From: Komagataeibacter europaeus LMG 18890
Lineage (GTDB): Bacteria > Pseudomonadota > Alphaproteobacteria > Acetobacterales > Acetobacteraceae
Assembly (NCBI RefSeq): GCF_000285295.1
Contig: NZ_CADP01000002.1
Coordinates: 40,976-104,975, forward strand
Reading direction: 5' to 3'
Length of the DNA stretch: 64,000 nucleotides
The position numbers and the translations under genes are program-made. A model generated the notes under the pieces. That model searched no databases. It saw nothing but the letters and a program-made list of their open reading frames with translations, and was not told the DNA's origin. Each line of letters opens with the position of its first letter. Position 1 is the stretch's first letter. This document shows, piece after piece, positions 9,570-17,977 of the stretch.

Positions 9570-10055
9570 GTGGATAAAGAAGTAGAGGCACTCCCAGCGG
9601 ACGGCACGCCCGCGACGCTGGAATCAATTGATATCATGCGGATCATGGAAGCGATTCCCCATCGCTATCCGTTCCTGCTGATTGATCGCATGGTTGATAT
9701 CGTGCTGGGGCAGTCGGCGGTTGGCATCAAGAATGTCACGGTCAACGAACCGCATTTTCAGGGGCATTTCCCCGCACGTCCCGTCATGCCCGGTGTCCTG
9801 ATCATCGAGGCCATGGCCCAGACGGCCGCGACGCTGGTGGTCCTGACGCTTGGCCCGGCGTTCGAAGGCAAGCTGGTTTACTTCATGACAATCGATGGCG
9901 CGAAATTCCGTCGTCCCGTCGGGCCGGGCGACCAGTTGCGCATCCATGTCGAAAAAGAACGCAGCCGTGCGAATGTCTGGAAATTCAAGGGTATCGCACG
10001 GGTTGATGGCGTGTCTGTTGCCGAAGCAACATTCAGCGCCATGATCATGGGGTAA
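9570..10055 (+). CDS. fabZ: 3-hydroxyacyl-ACP dehydratase FabZ
   Basis: FabZ dehydrates 3-hydroxyacyl-ACP in fatty acid elongation and competes with LpxA and LpxD for the same substrates. The hot-dog fold is clear: [12 protein letters not shown], then [13 protein letters not shown] with the catalytic histidine, then IIEAMAQTA with the catalytic glutamate. The start is uncertain. The frame is open from 9480, right after the lpxD stop, but the usual length (about 150-160) fits the GTG at 9570, giving 161 residues. A TTG at 9561 is an alternative. No candidate has a strong ribosome binding site. Confidence 0.93.
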   Translation: MDKEVEALPADGTPATLESIDIMRIMEAIPHRYPFLLIDRMVDIVLGQSAVGIKNVTVNEPHFQGHFPARPVMPGVLIIEAMAQTAATLVVLTLGPAFEGKLVYFMTIDGAKFRRPVGPGDQLRIHVEKERSRANVWKFKGIARVDGVSVAEATFSAMIMG

Positions 10056-10186
10056 CACCGCGGGAAACGGGTCGTGGCGCGGGTCTGTCCAACGGGCGGC
10101 CCGGTGTCCGCTTCCGGGTCTTTGGGCCATAGTTACTTGCGGGGATGGAGGCTATTCTGGCAGGAAGTTCATCTAGCGGTACCGAC

Positions 10187-11038
10187 ATGGATGAACGGCG
10201 TGGAAAAGCGCCTGAAATCCATTCGTCATCCATTGTGTCCAGCCGTGCGCGGATCGGCAGGGGCGTGCGCATCGGGCCATGGTGTTCGGTCGGGCCGGAT
10301 GTCGAAATCGGTGATAATGTCGAACTGATTTCACATGTGGTGATTGACGGGCGCACGACCCTGGGGGATGGGGTGGTGTGTTATCCCTTCACCTCTGTCG
10401 GGATGGCGCCGCAGGACCTGAAATACAGGGGTGAACCGACATCGTGCATGATTGGTGCCCGCACCATCATCCGTGAAAACGTGACCATTCACCGTGGCAC
10501 CGCCACCGGCACCGGTTTGACCCGCATCGGGCCGGACTGCCTGATCATGGCGAATTCCCATGTGGCGCATGACTGCACGCTGGGGCGGGGTGTCATTATC
10601 GTCAACAACGTGGTCATGGGTGGCCATGTGGTGATCGGGGATGATGCCCGGATCATGGGGGCGGCGGCGCTGCACCAGTTCGTGCGCATTGGCCATGCGG
10701 CGCTGGTCGGTGGTGTGTGCGGGGTGGAAGCGGATGTCATCCCCTATGGCAGCGTGCTGGGCAATCGCGCGCGACTGGTGGGGCTGCACTGGATCTGGCT
10801 GCGCCGCAATGGCGTCCAGCCAGAGGAAGTCCGGCGCATGCGCCAGGCCTTCCGCGCCTTGTACCCCAAGGCGGCCCATGCCACCGGCGCGGTGTTTCAG
10901 GACCGGCTGGAGCATGTGCGCCAGACCTATGCCGATGATGCGCGGGTTGTTGAAATCCTTGATTTCATCGCGGCCCCCAGCCATCGCGGGCTTGTGCGTG
11001 TCCAGAGCGGGGACATGATCGAGAGCGATGGCGCCTGA
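10187..11038 (+). CDS. lpxA: UDP-N-acetylglucosamine O-acyltransferase
   Basis: LpxA starts lipid A synthesis by adding a 3-hydroxyacyl chain from ACP to UDP-GlcNAc. The protein is a hexapeptide-repeat beta helix (IVSSRARIGRGVRIGPWCSV onward). It contains NSHVAHDCTLG with the catalytic histidine, the segment VGLHWIWLRRNG typical of LpxA, and a helical C-terminal domain. I chose the ATG at 10187 because E. coli LpxA starts a few residues before the first repeat; an upstream ATG at 10145 would add 14 residues. The end overlaps lpxI by 11 bases. Confidence 0.93.
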   Translation: MDERRGKAPEIHSSSIVSSRARIGRGVRIGPWCSVGPDVEIGDNVELISHVVIDGRTTLGDGVVCYPFTSVGMAPQDLKYRGEPTSCMIGARTIIRENVTIHRGTATGTGLTRIGPDCLIMANSHVAHDCTLGRGVIIVNNVVMGGHVVIGDDARIMGAAALHQFVRIGHAALVGGVCGVEADVIPYGSVLGNRARLVGLHWIWLRRNGVQPEEVRRMRQAFRALYPKAAHATGAVFQDRLEHVRQTYADDARVVEILDFIAAPSHRGLVRVQSGDMIESDGA

Positions 11039-11894
11039 ACCGGCAGCCGACCGGCAGGGGCCATGCGTTGGCATCCTTGCTGGTGGCGGCCCGCTGCCCG
11101 GTCAGGTGGCGCGGGCGGTGGAACAGGCGGGTGGCCGGGTTTTCATTGTCGGGTTCCAGGGTTTTGCCGAACCCGCGGTGATCGCTCACTGGCCGCATCG
11201 CATGATTCGCCTTGCGGCGGCGGGCGAAATCCTGTCCGCGTTACATGAACACCATTGTCATGACCTTGTGCTGATTGGTCCCGTAAGGCGGCCCTCCCTC
11301 GTCAACCTGCGTCCTGATGCGACGGGCGCGCGTATTCTTGCGCGTATCGGCAAGGCGCTGTTTGCGGGCGATGACGGGCTGCTCGGGGCAATCGTGCGCG
11401 TGCTGGGGGAAGAAGGGTTCACCATCCGTGGCGCGCATGAATACCTGTCCGGGTCGGTGGCGCGCCGGGGCGTGATGGGGGCGATCGGTCCCGATATGGC
11501 GGCACGGAACGACATCATGCTGGGCCGCCGCGTGGTGCGCGAACTGGGGCGGCTGGATATCGGGCAGGGATGTGTGGTGCAGGGCGGTCTCGTGCTGGCG
11601 GTGGAGGCCCTGGAAGGGACCGACCGCATGCTTGAACGCGTGGGCGGCCTGCGGCAACCTGACCGCCCGGGTGGTGTTCTGGTCAAGATGGCCAAGCCGG
11701 AGCAGGAACGGCGCGCCGACCTGCCAACAATCGGGCCGCGGACGATTGCGGGTGCCGTGGCGGCTGGCCTGCGTGGAATCGCGATCGAGGCCGGTGCCAC
11801 GCTGCTGACCGATCCGGCCACCTGCATTGCCATGGCGGATGAAGCCGGGCTGTTCCTGACCGGAATTGGCGGCGAAGATGAAAAAATGGACTGA
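11028..11894 (+). CDS. lpxI: UDP-2,3-diacylglucosamine pyrophosphatase LpxI (DUF1009)
   Basis: LpxI cuts UDP-2,3-diacylglucosamine to lipid X and UMP. It is the alphaproteobacterial replacement for LpxH and unrelated to it. The 288-residue length is usual. The N-terminal [16 protein letters not shown] and the C-terminal core ([26 protein letters not shown], then AGATLL) match the family. Position directly after lpxA, with the start inside the lpxA end, supports the call. In many relatives lpxB follows; here glyoxalase I follows instead. Confidence 0.9.
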   Translation: MAPEPAADRQGPCVGILAGGGPLPGQVARAVEQAGGRVFIVGFQGFAEPAVIAHWPHRMIRLAAAGEILSALHEHHCHDLVLIGPVRRPSLVNLRPDATGARILARIGKALFAGDDGLLGAIVRVLGEEGFTIRGAHEYLSGSVARRGVMGAIGPDMAARNDIMLGRRVVRELGRLDIGQGCVVQGGLVLAVEALEGTDRMLERVGGLRQPDRPGGVLVKMAKPEQERRADLPTIGPRTIAGAVAAGLRGIAIEAGATLLTDPATCIAMADEAGLFLTGIGGEDEKMD

Positions 11895-11908
11895 AGGGGA
11901 AATGTCCG

Positions 11909-12298
11909 ATGGGAACCTACCTGCATACAATGGTGCGCGTGCGCAATCTGGAAGCCAGCATCGATTTCTATCAACTGCTGGGCATGCACGAACTGCGGCG
12001 CAAGGATGTACCCGAAGGGAAATACACCCTTGTCTTCATCGGTTATGCCGATAATGCGGCGGGGCAGGCGGAAATCGAACTGACCTATAACTGGGGTCAG
12101 GATGATGGATATGATGTCGGCACGGGATTTGGTCACTTCGCCCTTGGGGTGCCCGACGTGACGGCACTGGTTGAAAAGGTCCGTGCCGGTGGCGGCAAGG
12201 TCACGCGTGAACCAGGGCCGGTCAAATTCGGCACCACCTTCATCGCCTTTGTCGAGGACCCCGACGGCTACAAGATCGAGCTGATCCAGAAGCCCTGA
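11909..12298 (+). CDS. gloA: Lactoylglutathione lyase (glyoxalase I)
   Basis: GloA isomerises the hemithioacetal of methylglyoxal and glutathione to S-lactoylglutathione in detoxification. The 129-residue protein matches E. coli GloA along its length. It keeps the metal ligands: a His in LHTMVRV (H6), Glu in IELTYNW, His in GHFALGV and Glu in YKIELIQ. The family form of this length is usually nickel-dependent. GAAGGGG lies about 9 bases before the ATG. It follows lpxI by 14 bases. A glutathione synthetase gene (gshB) is also in the window. Confidence 0.95.
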   Translation: MGTYLHTMVRVRNLEASIDFYQLLGMHELRRKDVPEGKYTLVFIGYADNAAGQAEIELTYNWGQDDGYDVGTGFGHFALGVPDVTALVEKVRAGGGKVTREPGPVKFGTTFIAFVEDPDGYKIELIQKP

Positions 12299-12313
12299 CC
12301 GGCGCGCGACCGG

Positions 12314-12550
12314 TTATGGCCTGCGGGCGGCAAGAAGCTGGCGCATCGCGCTGAGTTCTTCTGTCGCCGCATCCAGCGCCGCCAGGATGTCACGCGCCGC
12401 CTCCCGGGTACGTTCGTCCGTGCTCGACGCCAGCGAATCCGCCCGCAGCATGGCGGGGGACAGGTGGCCACGGATGTCATGGATGTGTCGCCGCAGCCTG
12501 TCATCGGTCGTATCGGCAGAGTCGCGTGCAGGTCTGGTCATGAAAATCAT
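12314..12550 (-). CDS. Small orphan protein with a HisKA/DHp-like helix pair
   Basis: The 78-residue reading frame contains RRHIHDIRGHLSPAMLRADSL followed by a second long helix (REAARDILAALDAATEELSAMRQLL). This looks like the H-box and dimerisation helices of a histidine kinase (His followed by Asp/Glu, then Arg, with Pro a few residues later). There is no room for an ATPase domain and no sensor domain. Start choice is weak: ATG at 12550 or 12541, neither with a good ribosome binding site. It lies convergent to gloA with a 15-base gap. That it is translated is inferred from the structured protein sequence. It could be a phosphotransfer protein, an inhibitor of a kinase, or a remnant. Confidence 0.55.
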   Translation of the reverse strand: MIFMTRPARDSADTTDDRLRRHIHDIRGHLSPAMLRADSLASSTDERTREAARDILAALDAATEELSAMRQLLAARRP

Positions 12551-12693
12551 CCGGTTATGGTGCAAGGGGGGAGCAGCATTGACGTTGTTCGAAAGCATCA
12601 GTATAAGGCGCGGCTCAGGGTTTCCGTAGTGTACGGGGCCTGTTGGAATTTATTCCGTAACCTGTCTGTCATTGTCAATCTGGGAGTGCCGTT

Positions 12694-12828
12694 GTGAAGC
12701 GCACGTATCAACCCTCGAAGCTGGTCCGCAAGCGTCGCCACGGCTTCCGTTCGCGTATGGAAACCGTTGGTGGCCGCAAGGTTGTCGCAAATCGTCGTAC
12801 CAAGGGTCGCAAGCGTCTTTCTGCCTGA
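12694..12828 (+). CDS. rpmH: 50S ribosomal protein L34
   Basis: A 44-residue, very basic protein beginning [18 protein letters not shown] and ending KGRKRLSA is unmistakably L34, a component of the large ribosomal subunit. The start is a GTG with GGGAG about 7-8 bases upstream. It is followed by rnpA, yidD and yidC, the standard rpmH cluster. I see no dnaA gene or DnaA-box cluster next to it, so this rpmH does not mark the replication origin here. Confidence 0.97.
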   Translation: MKRTYQPSKLVRKRRHGFRSRMETVGGRKVVANRRTKGRKRLSA

Positions 12829-12904
12829 GGCAGGTGACGTCTGTACGGTCCGGGCGCCTGTGTGCCCGGAACCATGAATGTCTCTATACAAGGGGCGGCT
12901 GAAA

Positions 12905-13255
12905 GTGGCCGACAAGTCCACGCGCCTTAAAAAACGTGCTGAGTTCCTGCGGGTTGCGGCCAAGGGTCGCAAGGCGCCCGTTCCGGGACTGGTGCTGCAG
13001 GCGCTTGAACGCGGCGATACGCAGGCTGCCCGGTACGGTTTTACCGTTACCAAGAAAGTAGGCAATTCCGTCGTGCGCAACCGGGCACGGCGGCGCCTGC
13101 GTGAAGTGGTCCGGCTGGTTGGTCGCGAACAGGCGCTTGCGGGCGTTGATATCGTGGTCATCGGGCGGGCTGGCACATGCGGGCGGCGGTTTGATGCCCT
13201 GATGGGGGATTACCGCAAGGCCCTGCGCAAGGCGGGAGTGAAGGAAGAATCGTGA
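12905..13255 (+). CDS. rnpA: Ribonuclease P protein component
   Basis: RnpA is the protein subunit that helps the RNase P RNA trim the 5' ends of tRNAs. The 116-residue basic protein has FTVTKKVGNSVVRNRARRRLRE, which contains the RNR motif. I prefer the GTG at 12905, 10 bases after AAGGGG, over the in-frame ATG at 12878, which has no clear ribosome binding site and would add nine residues. The stop overlaps the start of yidD by four bases (GTGA), so the two are probably translationally coupled. Confidence 0.93.
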   Translation: MADKSTRLKKRAEFLRVAAKGRKAPVPGLVLQALERGDTQAARYGFTVTKKVGNSVVRNRARRRLREVVRLVGREQALAGVDIVVIGRAGTCGRRFDALMGDYRKALRKAGVKEES

Positions 13256-13548
13256 GTACGTCTTCCATCAGCCTGCCTGCCCATATGCTGCGCGCGGTCA
13301 TTCGCGCGTATCAGCTGGTGATCCGTCCCATATGGGGCGCGCATTGCCGATTCACTCCTTCATGCAGTCATTACGCACGCGACGCGATTGCCCGCCATGG
13401 GGCCATGCGCGGCAGTGTGCTGGCGGGGTGGCGCATCCTGCGCTGCAACCCCTGGAACGCGGGTGGTCACGATCCCGTTCCCGCCACGGCCTGCGGCTGT
13501 GACATGCATGACTCCATGAAAAACACGAAAAGTCTGGCGGGTCGCTGA
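13252..13548 (+). CDS. yidD: Membrane protein insertion efficiency factor YidD
   Basis: YidD is a small amphipathic inner-membrane-associated protein that helps YidC-dependent insertion. The 98-residue product contains the family core YQLVIRPIWGAHCRFTPSCS followed by HYARDAIARHGAMRG and GWRILRCNPWNAGGHDPVP, with the three conserved cysteines. It starts with GTG inside the rnpA stop and ends overlapping the yidC ATG by one base (TGATG), so rnpA, yidD and yidC form a tight translational unit. Confidence 0.95.
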   Translation: MSTSSISLPAHMLRAVIRAYQLVIRPIWGAHCRFTPSCSHYARDAIARHGAMRGSVLAGWRILRCNPWNAGGHDPVPATACGCDMHDSMKNTKSLAGR

Positions 13549-15308
13549 TGGATATCAAGCGTTTTATGGTGGCAACAGCACTGTCTGCCGTGGTGCTGGT
13601 TGGGTTCGAGTATTTCCTGCCACAGCAGAACCATAAAACGGTCGAGCAGCAGGCCGATACCGCCACGCCCGCACCGGCGCCCGTCGCGGGTGACGCCACG
13701 GCGGCGGCAGCGCCTGCGGATACGGGCCAGCCCGACCCGCGCGTTGCGATTGATGCCGACCGCGTGCATGGCTCGCTTGACCTGCGTGGCGCGCGCCTTG
13801 ATGACCTTGTGCTCAAGAATTACCACGAGACGGTAAAGGACGGCAGCCCGCTGGTGCGCGTGCTGGAACCGCGCGGGCAGGCGGAACCCAACCTGGTTGA
13901 GGTCGGCTGGACCAATGTCAGCGGCGGTCATGTCAGCGTGCCCGACGCCAATACCGTCTGGACCGCCGACCATGATACCCTGACGCAGGCGCAGCCCGTT
14001 ACCCTGTCATGGGATAACGGTCAGGGGCAGGTGTTCCAGATCGGCATCGCGATTGACCAGAACTACATGTTCTCGGTCACGCAGAAGGTCATCAACCATG
14101 GCGGGGAATCGGTTTCGCTGTATCCCTTCTCCCGCGTGGAACGTGCCTATACCCCGGTTGAGACGGGCGGCTACCTGGTGCATGAAGGGCCGATTTCCGT
14201 CATTGACCACAAGCTGGATGAGAGTTCCTACAAATCCCTGCGCAAGGGCGCCGTGCCGCCGGGCAACATCGCGTGGACCAAGGCGGGTCAGGGCGGATGG
14301 GCCGGGATTACCGACAAATACTGGCTGTCCGCCGTCATTCCGCAGCAGGACAGCGACGTGGCGGGCACCTATGCCTACCAGCCCACGGGCGGGGACAAGG
14401 GTATTTATGATGTCGGCTTCACCGCGCGCGCGCCGCTGGTGGTTGCCGCCGGGGGCGATGCCACAACCGCAAGCCACGTTTTTGCCGGGGCGAAGGAAGT
14501 GCCGCTGCTGGAAAAATATGAATCCAGCCTGAATATTCCCGATTTCTGGAAAGCGGTCGATTTCGGCTGGTTTGCGTTCCTGACGCGCCCGATCTTCACG
14601 GTGCTGGACTGGCTGAACACCATGCTGGGCAATTTCGGCCTGGCGCTGATGGCGTTCACCCTGCTGGTCAAGGCGCTGTTCTTCCCGCTGGCGACCAAGC
14701 AGTTCCATTCCATGGGCAAGATGCGGCAGCTCCAGCCCAAGATCAAAGCCCTGCGTGAGCGCTATAAAGACGACCAGATGGCGCTGAACCAGCAGATGAT
14801 CGCGCTGTACAAGCAGGAAAAGGTCAACCCGGCCAGCGGCTGCCTGCCCATGTTGCTGCAGATCCCGGTGTTCTGGTGCCTGTACAAGGACCTGTACGTC
14901 ACGATCGAGATGCGGCACGCGCCCTTCTTCGGCTGGATCCATGACCTGTCGTCCTTTGACCCGACCAACCTGTTCACCCTGTTCGGGCTGATCCCGTGGA
15001 ATCCGTCGGTCATCTCCCCCATGCTCCAGCTTGGCCTGTGGCCGATCGCGTTCGGGCTGACCATGTTTGCCCAGATGCGCCTGAACCCCACCCCGGCGGC
15101 GGACCCGGCGCAGCAGAAGATGTTCCAGTTCATGCCGATCATCTTCACGTTCTTCATGGCGCGCCAGCCATCCGGGCTGGTGATCTACTATTGCTGGAAC
15201 AACCTGCTGACCATGGCGCAGCAGACGCTGATCCAGCGCCGGATGAACAAGGCTACGCCCGCTGTGGCGGCCCCTGCGAAGCCCAAGCTTCCGGCCGGGA
15301 AGAAATAG
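13548..15308 (+). CDS. yidC: Membrane protein insertase YidC
   Basis: YidC inserts and folds inner-membrane proteins with or without SecYEG. The 586-residue protein has an N-terminal membrane anchor and an Ala/Pro-rich linker. A large periplasmic domain follows (about residues 60-340), then the conserved C-terminal membrane core (NFGLALMAFTLLVKALFFPL, the cytoplasmic loop with QPKIKALRERYKDD, then NPASGCLPMLLQIPVFWCLY). It ends in a short basic tail. Length and domain order are those of Gram-negative YidC. The gene is followed by engB after 13 bases. Confidence 0.96.
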   Translation: MDIKRFMVATALSAVVLVGFEYFLPQQNHKTVEQQADTATPAPAPVAGDATAAAAPADTGQPDPRVAIDADRVHGSLDLRGARLDDLVLKNYHETVKDGSPLVRVLEPRGQAEPNLVEVGWTNVSGGHVSVPDANTVWTADHDTLTQAQPVTLSWDNGQGQVFQIGIAIDQNYMFSVTQKVINHGGESVSLYPFSRVERAYTPVETGGYLVHEGPISVIDHKLDESSYKSLRKGAVPPGNIAWTKAGQGGWAGITDKYWLSAVIPQQDSDVAGTYAYQPTGGDKGIYDVGFTARAPLVVAAGGDATTASHVFAGAKEVPLLEKYESSLNIPDFWKAVDFGWFAFLTRPIFTVLDWLNTMLGNFGLALMAFTLLVKALFFPLATKQFHSMGKMRQLQPKIKALRERYKDDQMALNQQMIALYKQEKVNPASGCLPMLLQIPVFWCLYKDLYVTIEMRHAPFFGWIHDLSSFDPTNLFTLFGLIPWNPSVISPMLQLGLWPIAFGLTMFAQMRLNPTPAADPAQQKMFQFMPIIFTFFMARQPSGLVIYYCWNNLLTMAQQTLIQRRMNKATPAVAAPAKPKLPAGKK

Positions 15309-15321
15309 GGACGGGATCAAG

Positions 15322-15987
15322 ATGGTGGAATTTTCCTCCTCCACGCCAACACCGGAAGAAATGGAACGCGACATCGAAATCGGTCGCGTCCTGTTCGCGG
15401 GTGAATTCAGGTTCGTGTTCGGCGCGCAGCAGCTTGGCCAGTTGCCTGATCCCGTCCTGCCCGAAATCGCGTTTGCCGGGCGGTCCAATGTTGGCAAGTC
15501 CAGCCTGATCAACGCCCTGACCGGGCGGCGGGCGCTGGCGCGGGCATCGTCCGAGCCGGGACGGACCAAGCAGCTCAATTTCTTTGAACTGGCCGACCGG
15601 CTGACACTGGTGGACATGCCCGGCTATGGTTTTGCCAAGGCCGCCAAGGCGGTCAAGGAAGACTGGCAGGGCATGATGTTTTCCTACCTGCGCGGCAGGC
15701 CGACGCTACGCCGTGTCGTGCTGCTGCTGGACAGCCGGGTGGAGGTCAAGGCGACCGACCAGGAAATCATGAAGCTGCTGGACCGGGCCGCCGTAACATT
15801 TCAGGTCGTGCTGACCAAGTGCGACGTGCCCAAGCCCGCGATGCTGGAAGCCAAGATGCGCGAAGTCACCGCTATCGTGGCCACGCATGCCGCAGCCTTC
15901 CCGGATGTGCTGGCAACCAGCAGCGAGACCGGGGAAGGGATCGCGGAACTGCGCGCGGAACTCGCGCGGCTGGCCAATCCGGTCTAG
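15322..15987 (+). CDS. engB: Ribosome biogenesis GTP-binding protein EngB (YihA/YsxC)
   Basis: EngB is a small essential GTPase acting in late large-subunit assembly. GTPase motifs are all present: G1 GRSNVGKSS (residues 53-61), the switch threonine in EPGRTKQLNFF, G3 DMPGYGFA, G4 TKCD and G5 ATSS. The 221-residue length is normal for alphaproteobacteria. The ATG at 15322 follows AGGGACGGGATC. Its position between yidC and argB is conserved in this class. Confidence 0.95.
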   Translation: MVEFSSSTPTPEEMERDIEIGRVLFAGEFRFVFGAQQLGQLPDPVLPEIAFAGRSNVGKSSLINALTGRRALARASSEPGRTKQLNFFELADRLTLVDMPGYGFAKAAKAVKEDWQGMMFSYLRGRPTLRRVVLLLDSRVEVKATDQEIMKLLDRAAVTFQVVLTKCDVPKPAMLEAKMREVTAIVATHAAAFPDVLATSSETGEGIAELRAELARLANPV

Positions 15988-16056
15988 GGCGGCCACACGT
16001 CCGGCCCCGCCGCGGGCCATGGGTATTCAGCAGTCAGGAGCGAAGGGAACGTTCGG

Positions 16057-16962
16057 ATGACAGGAACGCAATCGGGCGACCGGGAAGCACAGGTACGGGC
16101 CGAGGTTCTGGCCAGGGCGCTGCCTTACCTCCGCCGGTATGCGGGGGACACGGTTGTCGTCAAATACGGCGGCAGCGCGATGGTCGATACATCGCTGTCC
16201 ACCGCGTTCGGCCATGATATCGCGCTGCTCAAGCAGGTCGGGGTCAACCCGGTCGTGGTGCATGGCGGCGGGCCGCAGATCAGTGCGATGCTCAAGCGGC
16301 TGCAGATTGAATCGACCTTCATCGACGGCCTGCGCGTGACCGATGCCGCCATGATCGACGTGATCGAGATGGTGCTGGGTGGCAAGGTGAACAAGCAGGT
16401 CGCGGGCCTGATCAACCGGGCCGGTGCGCTGGCGGTTGGCATTTCGGGACTGGATGGCGGCCTGATTTCCGCCCGCAGGCTGCAGCGCCGCGCGCGCGAA
16501 GCCGGTGTCGAGACCGATCGCCTGCTGGACCTTGGCTTCGTGGGGGAACCCACCCGCATTGACCCGCGCGTGATCTATGCGCTGTCCGGTTCGGGCCTGA
16601 TCCCGGTGATCGCGCCCATCGGCGCGGGTGAACAGGGTGAGACCTACAATATCAATGCCGATACCGCCGCAGGCGCCATCGCGGGCGCGGTCAACGCCAG
16701 CCGTCTGCTCATGCTGACGGATGTGCCCGGCGTGCTGGATGGTGATGGCAGGCTGATCCCGGAACTGACGGCGGAAGACGCGCGCCGTGGCATCGCCAGC
16801 GGCATGATTTCCGGCGGCATGATCCCCAAGGTCGAAACCTGCCTGGAGGCCGTGCGCGCGGGTGCGAAGGCCGCCGTCATCCTTGATGGCCGGGTGCGGC
16901 ATTCCTGCCTGCTGGAACTGTTTACGGAAGCCGGGCCGGGCACCCTGATCCGCGGCGGATAG
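16057..16962 (+). CDS. argB: Acetylglutamate kinase
   Basis: ArgB phosphorylates N-acetylglutamate, the second step of arginine synthesis. The 301-residue protein shows the amino-acid-kinase pattern: KYGGSAM (residues 36-42), VVVHGGGPQIS, and near the end DVPGVL and GGMIPKVETCLEAV. The last segment is part of the arginine-feedback form seen in many proteobacteria. AAGGGAAC is upstream of the ATG. It stands alone among cell-envelope and lysine genes, as in other alphaproteobacteria. The 143 bases that follow contain a hairpin listed separately. Confidence 0.95.
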   Translation: MTGTQSGDREAQVRAEVLARALPYLRRYAGDTVVVKYGGSAMVDTSLSTAFGHDIALLKQVGVNPVVVHGGGPQISAMLKRLQIESTFIDGLRVTDAAMIDVIEMVLGGKVNKQVAGLINRAGALAVGISGLDGGLISARRLQRRAREAGVETDRLLDLGFVGEPTRIDPRVIYALSGSGLIPVIAPIGAGEQGETYNINADTAAGAIAGAVNASRLLMLTDVPGVLDGDGRLIPELTAEDARRGIASGMISGGMIPKVETCLEAVRAGAKAAVILDGRVRHSCLLELFTEAGPGTLIRGG

Positions 16963-17054
16963 AACGCGCCCGATCGGGTCATGGCGGGGCGTGGCCAGTG
17001 CGTTGACATTGCCCATGATCCTCCGCATGGTCCGCAGGCAATCAATACCGAAGG

Positions 17055-17077
17055 CCCCCGGCATGCCCCGCCGGGGA
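17055..17077 (+). promoter_or_regulatory. Hairpin in the argB-dapD gap
   Basis: CCCCGGC (17056-17062) pairs with GCCGGGG (17070-17076) around a 7-base loop, about 30 bases before dapD. No run of T follows, so a simple terminator is unlikely; it could be a leader structure or chance in GC-rich DNA. Confidence 0.3.
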
Positions 17078-17105
17078 TGCCTGCCCAAGACAGGATTTTG
17101 CAAAT

Positions 17106-17954
17106 ATGACCGATACATCCCTTCAGAGCCAGATCGAGGCCCTGTGGGAGCGTCGCGAGACGCTGTCCACCGCCACCACCGGCGCTGACCGTGATGCCGT
17201 CGAGGCGGCGCTTCTGGCGCTGGATTCCGGCAGGCTGCGCGTCGCGACCCCCGGCCCGGCGGGCTGGGTCGTCAATGAATGGCTGAAGAAGGCTGTCCTG
17301 CTGTCCTTCCGCCTCAATGACAACCGGATTGTCGAAGGCGGCGGCGCGGGCGCGCCCAGCTATGACAAGGTGCCGCTGAAATTCGCAGGCTGGGATCAGG
17401 CGGCGTTTGCCGCCGCGGGTTTCCGTGCGGTCCCGGGTTCCATCGTGCGCCGTTCTGCGTTTATCGCGCCGGGTGTCGTGCTGATGCCAAGCTTCGTCAA
17501 TGCCGGTGCGTATGTCGATAGCGGCACGATGGTCGATACATGGGTTACGATCGGCAGCTGCGCGCAGATCGGCAAGAACTGCCATATCAGTGGTGGCGTG
17601 GGCATCGGCGGCGTGCTGGAGCCGCTGCAGGCCGCCCCCGTCATCATCGAGGACGGCTGCTTCATCGGTGCGCGTTCGGAAGTGGCCGAAGGCGTCGTGG
17701 TCGAACGCGGCAGCGTGCTGTCCATGGGCGTGTTCCTTGGCGCTTCCACCAAGATCGTCGACCGCGCGACGGGCGAGGTCTTCATGGGCCGCGTTCCGGC
17801 CTATTCCGTGGTCGTGCCCGGCACGCTGCCGCCGCGCCAGGCGACCAGCACCGATGGCAAGCCGCTGCCGTCGCTGGACTGCGCGGTGATCGTCAAGCGC
17901 GTCGATGAACGCACGCGCTCCAAGACCTCGATCAACGACCTGCTGCGCGGCTGA
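17106..17954 (+). CDS. dapD: Tetrahydrodipicolinate N-succinyltransferase
   Basis: DapD adds succinyl from succinyl-CoA to tetrahydrodipicolinate in the lysine and diaminopimelate pathway, which also feeds peptidoglycan. The 282-residue protein has a helical N-terminal domain and then a left-handed beta helix of hexapeptide repeats with the family segments [20 protein letters not shown] and [20 protein letters not shown]. It ends [16 protein letters not shown], close to the E. coli enzyme. The downstream neighbour is dapE, the next acylated-intermediate enzyme of the pathway. Confidence 0.96.
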   Translation: MTDTSLQSQIEALWERRETLSTATTGADRDAVEAALLALDSGRLRVATPGPAGWVVNEWLKKAVLLSFRLNDNRIVEGGGAGAPSYDKVPLKFAGWDQAAFAAAGFRAVPGSIVRRSAFIAPGVVLMPSFVNAGAYVDSGTMVDTWVTIGSCAQIGKNCHISGGVGIGGVLEPLQAAPVIIEDGCFIGARSEVAEGVVVERGSVLSMGVFLGASTKIVDRATGEVFMGRVPAYSVVVPGTLPPRQATSTDGKPLPSLDCAVIVKRVDERTRSKTSINDLLRG

Positions 17955-17977
17955 GAAACATCATGGGGGATGGTGGA

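Noticed and set aside
12599..12694. Replication origin next to rpmH
   Set aside because: No DnaA-box cluster, no AT-rich unwinding stretch and no dnaA or dnaN gene is visible.
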